The notes under the pieces are model-generated. The model worked only from the letters and a program-made list of their open reading frames with translations, was not told the DNA's origin and did no database searches. Shown here piece after piece: positions 35,325 through 44,354 of a stretch of 55,328 nucleotides of DNA. The position numbers and the translations under genes were made by a program. How positions within the stretch are numbered: the first letter of the stretch is position 1; the number at the start of each line of letters is the position of its first letter. Origin of the DNA: Oscillospiraceae bacterium (GTDB taxonomy: Bacteria > Bacillota > Clostridia > Oscillospirales > Ruminococcaceae); contig JAFUHM010000079.1 of assembly GCA_017468865.1 (NCBI GenBank), positions 1 to 55,328 of the forward strand, written 5' to 3'.

Positions 35325-37978
35325 CAAAGAGGGAAGAAAGAAGAGCCCGCTTTTTCGAGAAGCACCCCGCCCCCCTCGAAAGGCTCTTCATACTGCTTGT
35401 TTCAGCTGCTCTGGGCGCACTTTTCTTTATGCTGATGGTAAGCATATTCCTTGGTGCAGACTTGGAATATGTGCTGATCCTCGGGACAGGGCTTGTATTA
35501 TTCAGCATCGGAGCAGTTATCATCGTAAAGTCCAAGAAGATAGAGATCGGTTCTGTCATCGCAGTCATTATGGGGACATTTGTGTTCATCCCCCTGCTGT
35601 TCTTCCGTGCGGGAGGCATACGAAGCGGCGTGCCGCTCTGGTTCCTGTTTTCCACCATGTTCATCAGCTTCCTGATGAACGGACGGATGAAGAAGATACT
35701 GCTTGTGGCAAACGCCGCAGAAGCCATGATGTGCTATATCATTGCCTATGTGTTCCCCGAACTGGTGGCGGTGCGCACGGATGACATGAAGGTATATCAG
35801 GAACAGTTCATCTCCATGATAACCATAATCGTTATCATGGTGGTGATGATATCCTTCGAGATAGACACCCTCAAGGAAGAGACGGAGCGCTCCCGTGAGC
35901 AGCAGCAGGAGATAAAGGAGCTCAACGATGCCCAGAACCGCTTCTTCTCCAGCATGAGCCACGAGATACGCACCCCTATCAACACCATCATCGGACTAAA
36001 TGAGATGATACTGCGTGAGGATACCTCCGAGGAGGTAAGGGAGAATGCGGCAGTCATACGCTCCGCAGGAGAAATGCTCCTTCATCTGGTCAACGACATC
36101 CTTGATATGTCAAAGCTGGAATCGGGACAGATGACCCTTGTGAACGCCGAATACGACCTGGGTAAGCTGCTTGCGGATATTTCCGATATGCTGCGCATCC
36201 GTGCAGGGGAAAAGGGGCTTTCATTCAGCATCACCTTTACCGACGGCATACCCGCAAGGCTCATAGGCGACGAGATCCGCATCAGGCAGATACTCATAAA
36301 TCTGCTCAACAACGCCATCAAGTACACCAAGGAAGGCTCTGTCACCCTTGCGGTGCAGTGCGAGCGCCTTTCGGGGGATGATGTCACCCTCACCCTCAGC
36401 GTGTCGGATACGGGCAGAGGAATAAAGCCCGAGAGCATACCCCACCTGTTCACCGCATTCAAGCGTGTGGACGAGGACGAGAACCGCTACATCGAGGGAA
36501 CGGGACTGGGACTGTCCATAGTCAAGCAGTTCGTAGACCTCATGGGCGGCAGGATAACCGTTGACAGCATCTACACGAAGGGCTCCACCTTCACCATCGA
36601 GCTCCCCCAGAAGTCGGCAGGCGATGAGATGCTCGACCCACGGAAGAATACGGGCATCTACCGATATCACCGCAGCTTTGAGGCGCCTTCCGCCCAGATA
36701 CTCGTTGTGGACGACGATCACGCAAATCTCATGGTGGCAGCCAAGCTCCTGCGTGACACCAAGGTAAACGTGGACACCGCAGACAGCGGAGAAGCCGCCC
36801 TGAACATGACCCTCCAGAAGAAGTATGATGTCATACTCATGGATCACATCATGCCCGAAATGGACGGCATCACCTGTATGCGCCGCATACGGGAGCAGAT
36901 GGGCGGTATGTCACGCACCACCCCCGTCATAGCCCTTACCGCAAATGCAGGGAGCGACATGAAGATGCTCTACGAGAAGGAAGGCTTTGACGGCTATCTG
37001 CTCAAGCCCACCGGCGGCGAGGCTCTTGAAACGGAGATACTTCGCCTGCTGCCGAGAGATCTTATCTCCTATATCGACGACGACGAGGATATAGGTCCGT
37101 CCTCATGGATAAGCAACGACCGCAAGCGTCCCCTTGCCATCACCACCGAAAGCACCGCCGACCTTCCCCGTGAGCTGTTTGAGAAGCTGCGAGTGGAAGT
37201 GATCTCCCGCCGTGTGCGCACCACGAACGGCCTCTTCGATGACAGGGCAGAGCTTACCACAGACGGCATCATGGACTACCTGCGCAGAAACAATACCAAC
37301 AGGGCGGTGTCCGTTCCTCCTACCCAGTCTGATTATGTGGATCTGTTCTCATCACAGCTCAGAGCCGCCAAGAACGTCATCCACATCGCCCCCTCATCAA
37401 GGATAGACATCAAGAACTTTGACACCGCCGTGGATGCGGCACGTTCCTTCAACAACGTGACCGTCGTGGACTCCCTGAGCATATCCTCGGGGCAGGGCTT
37501 TATGGTCATGGAGGCGTGCAGGCTGGCAGGAGAGGCGCTCTCCGCAGAGGAGATCATAAAGGAGCTTGCCAAGATCCCTGCCCGCATACATACGTCATTT
37601 TTGATAAATGATGCCGATTACCTTGCAAGGGCAGGCTTCATCACCAACCGGTCGGCAAAGGTCTTCAAGGGGCTCATGCTCCATCCCATGGTGAAGGTGC
37701 GTGACGGTAAGTTCGCCTCCGTTCGCAACCTCATAGGCCCCAAGGATTATGTCCGCAAGGTGTATCTGAGGAATGCGCTGTTCTCCATAGCCGAGATAGA
37801 CAGCGGCATCATCTTCGTCACCCACGCAGGCCTTGACAAGTCGGAGCTTAAAGCGATAGAGGACGAGATAAGGAATATCGCCAATTTCGAGAAGATCATC
37901 TTCATGGAAGCCTGCTCCGCCATTGCGATAGGATGCGGTCCCGGCACATTCGGCGTCTCCTACATGACAAAGATGTGA
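35321..37978 (+). CDS. Hybrid histidine kinase-receiver fused to a C-terminal DegV (FakB-type fatty-acid-binding) domain
   Basis: 885 residues in one uninterrupted frame. Five or six membrane helices (about 20-190), coiled coil, phosphoacceptor His214 in SMSHEIRTPINTIIGL, ATPase domain (NNAIKYTKEG, DTGRGI, GTGLGLSIVKQF), receiver with Asp508 (VILMDHIMPEMDG), acidic linker, then residues about 601-885 as a complete DegV domain. DegV marks are ITTESTADLPRELF, AVSVPPTQSDYVDLF, VVDSLSISSGQGFMVME and IGCGPGTFGVSY. In FakB proteins a Ser of the SxLSGT motif and a His before GPG hold the lipid carboxylate; here the first motif reads APSSRIDIKNF and the His is absent. This suggests sensing rather than phosphotransfer by FakA. 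That is inference. Confidence 0.87.
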   Translation: MTKREERRARFFEKHPAPLERLFILLVSAALGALFFMLMVSIFLGADLEYVLILGTGLVLFSIGAVIIVKSKKIEIGSVIAVIMGTFVFIPLLFFRAGGIRSGVPLWFLFSTMFISFLMNGRMKKILLVANAAEAMMCYIIAYVFPELVAVRTDDMKVYQEQFISMITIIVIMVVMISFEIDTLKEETERSREQQQEIKELNDAQNRFFSSMSHEIRTPINTIIGLNEMILREDTSEEVRENAAVIRSAGEMLLHLVNDILDMSKLESGQMTLVNAEYDLGKLLADISDMLRIRAGEKGLSFSITFTDGIPARLIGDEIRIRQILINLLNNAIKYTKEGSVTLAVQCERLSGDDVTLTLSVSDTGRGIKPESIPHLFTAFKRVDEDENRYIEGTGLGLSIVKQFVDLMGGRITVDSIYTKGSTFTIELPQKSAGDEMLDPRKNTGIYRYHRSFEAPSAQILVVDDDHANLMVAAKLLRDTKVNVDTADSGEAALNMTLQKKYDVILMDHIMPEMDGITCMRRIREQMGGMSRTTPVIALTANAGSDMKMLYEKEGFDGYLLKPTGGEALETEILRLLPRDLISYIDDDEDIGPSSWISNDRKRPLAITTESTADLPRELFEKLRVEVISRRVRTTNGLFDDRAELTTDGIMDYLRRNNTNRAVSVPPTQSDYVDLFSSQLRAAKNVIHIAPSSRIDIKNFDTAVDAARSFNNVTVVDSLSISSGQGFMVMEACRLAGEALSAEEIIKELAKIPARIHTSFLINDADYLARAGFITNRSAKVFKGLMLHPMVKVRDGKFASVRNLIGPKDYVRKVYLRNALFSIAEIDSGIIFVTHAGLDKSELKAIEDEIRNIANFEKIIFMEACSAIAIGCGPGTFGVSYMTKM

Positions 37979-38014
37979 TACCCCGGACGGCAAGCAAAAC
38001 GTTGGATCTACCCT

Positions 38015-38046
38015 GAGAGAGGGCGGAAACCGTCCTCTCTCTTTTT
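38015..38046 (+). terminator. Intrinsic terminator after the signalling block
   Basis: Twelve-base stem with one G-U pair (38015-38026 with 38030-38041), AAA loop and TTTTT. It closes the transcript that ends with the HK-REC-DegV gene. Confidence 0.9.
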
Positions 38047-38092
38047 CTTCATGTGCAATTATTAACATTCTGTTAAACCGCCCCGTTACCTC

Positions 38093-38121
38093 TTGAAAAT
38101 ATGATGCGGATGTGATATAAT
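38093..38121 (+). promoter_or_regulatory. Promoter of tRNA-Arg
   Basis: TTGAAA (38093-38098), 17 bases, TATAAT (38116-38121). The transcript would include the tRNA and could continue into the CopZ-like gene 21 bases beyond it, since no terminator is seen between them. Confidence 0.7.
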
Positions 38122-38183
38122 GTATGAGTTGAGGCTGTTATGTTTTCCCGACAGAAAGCAGTATCAGCCGTTCGTGTGTCTCT

Positions 38184-38260
38184 GTCTCCGTAGCTCAGCA
38201 GGATAGAGCGTTCGCCTCCTAAGCGAAAGGTCGCGCGTTCGAATCGCGCCGGGGACGCCA
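38184..38260 (+). tRNA. tRNA-Arg (anticodon CCT)
   Basis: 77 bases including an encoded CCA. Acceptor stem GTCTCCG/CGGGGAC (one G-U), D stem GCTC/GAGC, anticodon stem TTCGC/GCGAA closing loop CTCCTAA, so the anticodon is CCT reading AGG. T stem GCGCG/CGCGC with TTCGAAT loop. All four arms pair fully. Confidence 0.96.
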
Positions 38261-38281
38261 TATGTGGAAAGGATGATCATC

Positions 38282-38491
38282 ATGACAAAGACCATCGATA
38301 TCGAAGGCATGAAGTGCGGTCACTGCTCCTCTTCCGTTAAGAAGGCGCTCGAGGCAGTGGAAGGCGTTGTCAGCGCCGAGGTCAGCCACGAGACGGGCAA
38401 GGCTGTTGTTGAGCTTTCCGCTGAAGTTTCCGATGAGGTGCTGGCTAAGGCTGTCACCGATGAGGATTTCACCGTCAAGAGCATTGCGTGA
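38282..38491 (+). CDS. Heavy-metal-associated (CopZ-like) copper chaperone
   Basis: 69 residues from ATG 38282 with AAAGGA upstream. A single HMA domain with the metal-binding motif GMKCGHCSSSV (Cys-x-x-Cys) at the first loop, followed by the usual ferredoxin-like fold pattern (VKKALEAVEGVVSAEV). It carries Cu(I) or a similar soft metal in the cytoplasm to a P-type ATPase or repressor, neither of which is in the window. Its stop overlaps the start of the acetyltransferase gene. Confidence 0.9.
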   Translation: MTKTIDIEGMKCGHCSSSVKKALEAVEGVVSAEVSHETGKAVVELSAEVSDEVLAKAVTDEDFTVKSIA

Positions 38492-38946
38492 TGGAGATCC
38501 GCAGACTTGACTCCCGATCGGATAATAATGACATCAGAACGGCTCTGAGGCTTGCCCTTAGAGTCTTTCTTGAATTTGACGCCCCCCTCTTCCCCCGTGA
38601 GGGGCTTGAGAGCTTCCGTGCCTATATTTACAGCGGCACTATCGAGGATGCCGTATCAGACGGCACCGCCTGCATATTTGCCGCCTATGACACACAGATC
38701 ACAGGCATGATGGGGGTCACATCCGAGGGGCATATCTTTCTTGCCTTCGTGGACGGCGCATATCAGAACAAGGGCGTGGGCACTGCCCTGCTAAAAGCCG
38801 CAGAGCAGATGCTCCCGGGCATCAGGCTCACCGTGAACGCCGCACCTCCCGGATACCCCTTCTACCGCAGACACGGCTTCGTTCCCACATCAGAGGAGAT
38901 AACAAAGGACGGGCTTACCTTCACCCCCATGGAGAAGCTGCCCTGA
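38491..38946 (+). CDS. GNAT-family N-acetyltransferase
   Basis: 151 residues from ATG 38491, which shares its A with the upstream TGA stop. The acetyl-CoA-binding motif A is visible as VDGAYQNKGVGTALLKAAE (Q/R-x-x-G-x-G/A), followed by PFYRRHGF near the C-terminus, typical of the family. The substrate is not predictable. Co-translated with the CopZ-like chaperone, with no clear functional link. Confidence 0.88.
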   Translation: MEIRRLDSRSDNNDIRTALRLALRVFLEFDAPLFPREGLESFRAYIYSGTIEDAVSDGTACIFAAYDTQITGMMGVTSEGHIFLAFVDGAYQNKGVGTALLKAAEQMLPGIRLTVNAAPPGYPFYRRHGFVPTSEEITKDGLTFTPMEKLP

Positions 38947-38961
38947 CATCAGGATAAGATC

Positions 38962-38991
38962 ATCCCCCATTCAGACACCTGAATGGGGGAT
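38962..38991. terminator. Convergent terminator-like hairpin after the GNAT gene
   Basis: Perfect 13-base stem (38962-38974 with 38979-38991) with a four-base loop, between convergent genes. The T-run is weak on both sides, so termination efficiency is uncertain. Confidence 0.6.
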
Positions 38992-39009
38992 ATTCACGTC
39001 CGAACGTCA

Positions 39010-39960
39010 TTACAGACTGTTTTTCTTTCTGATATGATCCTCTGCCGCACTCATGAGGAGTTTGCGGACCTCCTCCGCCGATCCCTCTATCGTCGCACCT
39101 GCGGCATTGTGATGACCGCCGCCGCCGAATGAGGCGCAGAATTCATCCGCATTGTACCTGCCCGTGCAGCGGACGGAGATGCGGCATCTTCCCCTGACCT
39201 TCTCCCGTATCACGATGCCCATGACCGTGCCCGTATTCTCTTCGCACACGTCATTGATGCCCTCCGTGTCGTCGTCGGTGATGCCAAGTTCCTCATAGAC
39301 AGAGTTTGCAAGGGTATACACTGCCGTCAGACCGTCAGCCGATCTCACCTTGCTCTCCCTCAGCCTGAGTTCGATAGCCTGCCTCTTGTCGGATTTGAGC
39401 AGATAGTGCCGCCTTGTGATGTCCTTTATATCCGCACCGCAGGATGCGAAGATATACGCATATCTCATGCTGTCCTTATCCGTGGAATTCGAGCGGAAGC
39501 AGGAGGTATCCGTCACCAGCCCCGTCATAAGGAACTCTGCCATGAGCCTGCTGACAGGCACTCCCAGTTCCTGTATCACCTCATACACCAGCTGGGCGCA
39601 GCAGGATGCGGAGGGGTCACAGAACAGATGCCTTGCCTGCGTGGTGTTGTTCTCGTGGTGGTCTATGGCGCACAGGATACGGTGCGAGCCGTACTCTCCC
39701 AGCCTGTCACGGGTGGATGTGTCCACACAGATGTATTCGGGGTCGTTCAGGTGCATCACATCCACCTGATCGGTAAGGTATCTGTACGCCTGCGGCACAG
39801 GGAAGGAGCATACGGCATTGGCTTTCTTCCCCGCAAGTCTCAGGGCAAGGGCAAGGGCATATGCGCTGCCCACCGCATCCCCGTCGGGATTTATGTGATA
39901 TATGACATTGAATTCCTCGCCGTCCATAAGGATGTCGGCGATCTTAGCGGCACTTTCCAT
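39010..39960 (-). CDS. DHH-family phosphoesterase, NrnA-like (nanoRNase / pAp or cyclic-dinucleotide phosphodiesterase)
   Basis: 316 residues, the length of the NrnA/DhhP group. DHH domain: HINPDGDAVGSAYAL, ICVDTSTRDRL and the DHH motif itself in CAIDHHENN with manganese ligands. DHHA1 domain: FGGGGHHNAAGATI near the C-terminus. Members degrade short RNA oligomers, pAp or linear/cyclic dinucleotides. The window also encodes a diguanylate cyclase, but no direct link can be claimed. It has its own transcription direction, convergent with the GNAT gene. Confidence 0.9.
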   Translation of the reverse strand: MESAAKIADILMDGEEFNVIYHINPDGDAVGSAYALALALRLAGKKANAVCSFPVPQAYRYLTDQVDVMHLNDPEYICVDTSTRDRLGEYGSHRILCAIDHHENNTTQARHLFCDPSASCCAQLVYEVIQELGVPVSRLMAEFLMTGLVTDTSCFRSNSTDKDSMRYAYIFASCGADIKDITRRHYLLKSDKRQAIELRLRESKVRSADGLTAVYTLANSVYEELGITDDDTEGINDVCEENTGTVMGIVIREKVRGRCRISVRCTGRYNADEFCASFGGGGHHNAAGATIEGSAEEVRKLLMSAAEDHIRKKNSL

Positions 39961-39976
39961 AGCTGCTCCTTTTCAA

Positions 39977-40003
39977 AGAGCCGCACCCGACGGGTGCGGC
40001 TCT
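39977..40003 (-). terminator. Terminator of the ilvB-ilvN-ilvC operon
   Basis: Perfect 12-base GC-rich stem (39977-39988 with 39992-40003), three-base loop, followed by TTTG on the minus strand. It also separates ilvC from the DHH gene. Confidence 0.82.
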
Positions 40004-40016
40004 CATCAGTATCCGA

Positions 40017-41599
<1,583 letters not shown>

Positions 41600-41617
41600 C
41601 ATATCTCCTTGCAGGGG

Positions 41618-43234
41618 TCACAGTGTGGATTCCAGCTTGTATACGTTGCATTCCAGCAGGTACGCCGTTTTGCTCGACACCAGCTTCTCTATCTTCTCCT
41701 CGGCCTCCGCCATGGTGGACACCCTGTCCGCCTCTATGCCGTAGGCACGGGCAAGAGCCACGAAGTCGGGATAGTTTCCTATATCCGTGGCGATGAGCCT
41801 GTCATCATAGCTTTTGGTCTGGAGTTCACGCACCATGCCGAGACGCTTGTTCTTCATGACGATGATCTTGACCGCTGCGTTCTCCTGAACGATGGTGGCA
41901 AGTTCCATCAGCTGCATCTGGAAGGAACCGTCTCCGCAGACTGCGACCACCTCACGGCCGGGATCTGCGAGCTTCGCCCCCAGAGCACATGGAACGGAAT
42001 AGCCCATAGTCCCCATGCCTCCCGTAGTGAGGAACCGTCCCCCCTCACGGAAGGCAAAGTTGTTGCACGTCCATATCTGATTTGAACCCACGTCCGCAAC
42101 GCATACGGTGTTGTCGGGCAGCCTGTCGGAAAGCCTGCGTATGAACACCTTGGGATTTATATACCCCTCTGTCTCCTCATTGGTGCTGACAGCGTTCTTT
42201 ATCTCCCGTATCTCCGACAGCCATGCCGCATGATCGTTGTCGTAGTCCATGCTGCCGAGTTCTGTGAGTATCTCACGGCAGTCGCCCACAAGGGGGATGT
42301 CCACGCTGATATTCTTCCCTATCTCCGCAGGGTCAACGTCAATGTGTATGATGGTCTTCCCCTCCGCAAGGAAGGAAGGCGACCTTACCGCCCTGTCTCC
42401 CACCCTTGCACCTATCATAACGATGGTGTCGCAGGTGTTCATGGCGGTGTTTGCCGATCTGAGGCCGTGCATACCTATCATCCCGAGATACATGGGATCG
42501 TCCGTCGGGAAGACAGAAAGCCCCATCATGGTCGAAACTGCGGGTATCTGTGCCTTTCTTGCAAACTCCCTTATCTCATGCTCCGCTCCGGAGAGGAACA
42601 CGCCGCCGCCCACGCACAGCAGGGGCTTTGCGGAGCTGTTCACCGCATCACGGATACGCTGTATCTGAAGGGGATTTCCCTTGAATGCGGGCTTGTATGT
42701 GCGCATCCTTATCTCAGAAGGGTACACGAAATCTATCTGCTTCATCTGGATATCCTGAGGCACGTCGATAAGGACAGGGCCCTTTCTGCCCGTGCCCGCA
42801 AGATAGAAGGCTTCCTTGAATATACGGGGGATGTCTGCGGCATCCTTGACAAGATAGCTGTACTTGACAAAGGGCTCTGCCGCTCCCGTGATATCCACCT
42901 CCTGGAACACATCGCATCCTATCTGGTCGGTGGATACCTGACCTGTTATGCACACCAGCGGTATGCTGTCCGCATACGCCGTGGCGATGGCTGTGAGCAG
43001 ATTGGTGGCACCCGGCCCCGATGTAGCTATACACACACCGGGAGCATTGTTTATACGGGCATAGCCGCTTGCGGCATGGCCTGCGTTGGCCTCATGCCGC
43101 ACCAGCACATGATGTATCCGGGAATCGTATAATTTATCGTAAAAGGGACAGATGGCTGCACCGGGGTAGCCGAATACCGTCTTTACCCCTTCTTCTTCAA
43201 GACATCTGACCATTGCCTCAGCAGCTGAGATCAT
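41618..43234 (-). CDS. ilvB: Acetolactate synthase large (catalytic) subunit
   Basis: 538 residues from ATG 43234 with AAGGAG upstream; the frame extends to 43297 without a start site. Thiamine-diphosphate enzyme: catalytic Glu in RHEANAGHAASGYAR, GPGATNLLTAIA, the central FAD-binding domain, and the ThDP/Mg motif VAVCGDGSFQMQLMEL. It makes acetolactate from pyruvate for valine and leucine. First gene of the operon; no T-box or leader peptide was found in its 85-base leader, so control is likely by a DNA-binding protein or valine feedback. Confidence 0.95.
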   Translation of the reverse strand: MISAAEAMVRCLEEEGVKTVFGYPGAAICPFYDKLYDSRIHHVLVRHEANAGHAASGYARINNAPGVCIATSGPGATNLLTAIATAYADSIPLVCITGQVSTDQIGCDVFQEVDITGAAEPFVKYSYLVKDAADIPRIFKEAFYLAGTGRKGPVLIDVPQDIQMKQIDFVYPSEIRMRTYKPAFKGNPLQIQRIRDAVNSSAKPLLCVGGGVFLSGAEHEIREFARKAQIPAVSTMMGLSVFPTDDPMYLGMIGMHGLRSANTAMNTCDTIVMIGARVGDRAVRSPSFLAEGKTIIHIDVDPAEIGKNISVDIPLVGDCREILTELGSMDYDNDHAAWLSEIREIKNAVSTNEETEGYINPKVFIRRLSDRLPDNTVCVADVGSNQIWTCNNFAFREGGRFLTTGGMGTMGYSVPCALGAKLADPGREVVAVCGDGSFQMQLMELATIVQENAAVKIIVMKNKRLGMVRELQTKSYDDRLIATDIGNYPDFVALARAYGIEADRVSTMAEAEEKIEKLVSSKTAYLLECNVYKLESTL

Positions 43235-43271
43235 ATAAATGCTCCTTGTGTTGGTTTTACAAAGCGAATAA

Positions 43272-43352
43272 TATGCGCACACCGCATATTTGCGCATACT
43301 GCATTTTTTTCAATATACATATTATTATATAACAGTTGAGCCCATAAGTCAA
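43272..43352 (-). promoter_or_regulatory. Promoter and leader inverted repeat of ilvBNC
   Basis: Minus strand TTGACT (complement 43347-43352), 17 bases, TATAAT (complement 43324-43329). In the transcribed leader, TATGCGCA and TGCGCATA (43272-43279 with 43291-43298) form an inverted repeat around an 11-base loop, a possible operator or RNA hairpin. Confidence 0.68.
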
Positions 43353-43408
43353 GAGAAATTTTTCCGACCGCCCCGATTATGACAAATGCCGTCCTGTACG
43401 GACGACAT

Positions 43409-44044
43409 TCACTTGATCTCGCCGATGTAGCTCTCTGCGTTCTTGATAAGGTTGAGCAGGGAGGATACATAAAGGGGATGCCCCTCCGCAAGGGAATTCG
43501 TGGTGATCCCCGCATCGGAAAGACCGCTTTCACGCACCGCTTCCTCAGACAGCGCACGGCTCCTCTCTATGGCAGCCATGGCAAGGCCGTCCGCAGCCGC
43601 TTCGCTCACCGTGAAGAAACGGCGGTCATTCTTGGGATTGGCACTGTACAGTGTCCTGAACACCCTGTACAGCGAAAGAGAGAGCACCCTCTCGATATAT
43701 GCGGACAGCTCCTCATTGCCGCTGTCCTCCGCAAGTGCGAATATCACCGCCGCACTGTCGCTCAGCCGCTTCTGTGCAGCAGGCACCACAGGTGCAGTCT
43801 CTTCGGACTTCTGCGAAGCCGCACGGGGCTCAGCGGAGCGCCCCAGCAGATAATCACAGGTCACGCCGTAATAGTCGGCAGTCTTCACAAGGAAGTCCAG
43901 ACCGCATTCCCTTATGCCCTTTTCATAGTGTGACAAAAGCGCCTGCGATACACCGAGATCGGCGGCAGCCTGCTTCTGGCTTATTTTACGCTCTTTGCGC
44001 AGGAGCGTTATCATGCGAGGAAATTCAGTAGCCACCCGATCCAT
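43409..44044 (-). CDS. XRE-family transcriptional regulator with an uncharacterised C-terminal domain
   Basis: 211 residues from ATG 44044 (a GTG directly before it and a GTG at 44035 are alternatives). The N-terminal 65 residues are a classic XRE helix-turn-helix: RKERKISQKQAAADLGVSQALLSHYEKG, then the DYYGVTCDYLLGR stretch. The remaining ~140 residues are helical and match no family I know. It is divergent from the sodium/alanine symporter 310 bases away, and a perfect 14-base palindrome covers its own -10 box, so autorepression is likely. Confidence 0.85.
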   Translation of the reverse strand: MDRVATEFPRMITLLRKERKISQKQAAADLGVSQALLSHYEKGIRECGLDFLVKTADYYGVTCDYLLGRSAEPRAASQKSEETAPVVPAAQKRLSDSAAVIFALAEDSGNEELSAYIERVLSLSLYRVFRTLYSANPKNDRRFFTVSEAAADGLAMAAIERSRALSEEAVRESGLSDAGITTNSLAEGHPLYVSSLLNLIKNAESYIGEIK

Positions 44045-44091
44045 CACCTGCCGATGCGATTGACGATATACATCAAGACAAAAATACTTGC

Positions 44092-44126
44092 TGTATAATT
44101 ATACATTAAAACCTACAAAATGTAAA
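44092..44126 (-). promoter_or_regulatory. Promoter of the XRE gene with a 14-bp palindrome over the -10 box
   Basis: Minus strand TTTACA (complement 44121-44126), 17 bases, TATAAT (complement 44098-44103). TGTATAATTATACA (44092-44105) is a perfect palindrome covering the -10 box, the expected kind of site for a dimeric XRE autorepressor. Confidence 0.65.
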
Positions 44127-44210
44127 TAGTTATTTTAGTCAAATGCAGACTATTTTTATAAAGAGCAGTTGTGCATAATGACGAACATCGGAAAATCCCA
44201 TCCCCATCAC

Positions 44211-44294
44211 GTTTGCAGACGAGCCTGCGGCAAACAATTTTTACGCTTCTTCCATCCCTGCTGTATTGACAAAATCCCGCAGATGTTGTATAAT
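44211..44294 (+). promoter_or_regulatory. Promoter of the symporter gene, with an upstream inverted repeat
   Basis: TTGACA (44266-44271), 17 bases, TATAAT (44289-44294), an exact consensus. Upstream GTTTGC/GCAAAC (44211-44216 with 44230-44235) forms a short inverted repeat. The rest of 44127-44265 shows nothing further. Confidence 0.75.
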
Positions 44295-44354
44295 GGTGAG
44301 GTGACTTTATGCTTTCGGCAGCAGAGCGGAAGGCATATCCTTATGGGAGGGTAT

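Noticed and set aside
35321..37978. HK-REC and DegV as two genes joined by a sequencing error
   Set aside because: The frame is continuous with even codon use through a normal acidic linker; no ribosome site or start is evident at the junction near 37090-37130.
38073..38261. 62-residue open frame on the minus strand over the tRNA
   Set aside because: It is the antisense of tRNA-Arg, a well-known source of false proteins; the tRNA folds perfectly on the plus strand.
43235..43323. T-box or leader-peptide attenuator in front of ilvB
   Set aside because: The leader is only about 85 bases, with no T-box sequence, no run of Leu/Val/Ile codons and no terminator.
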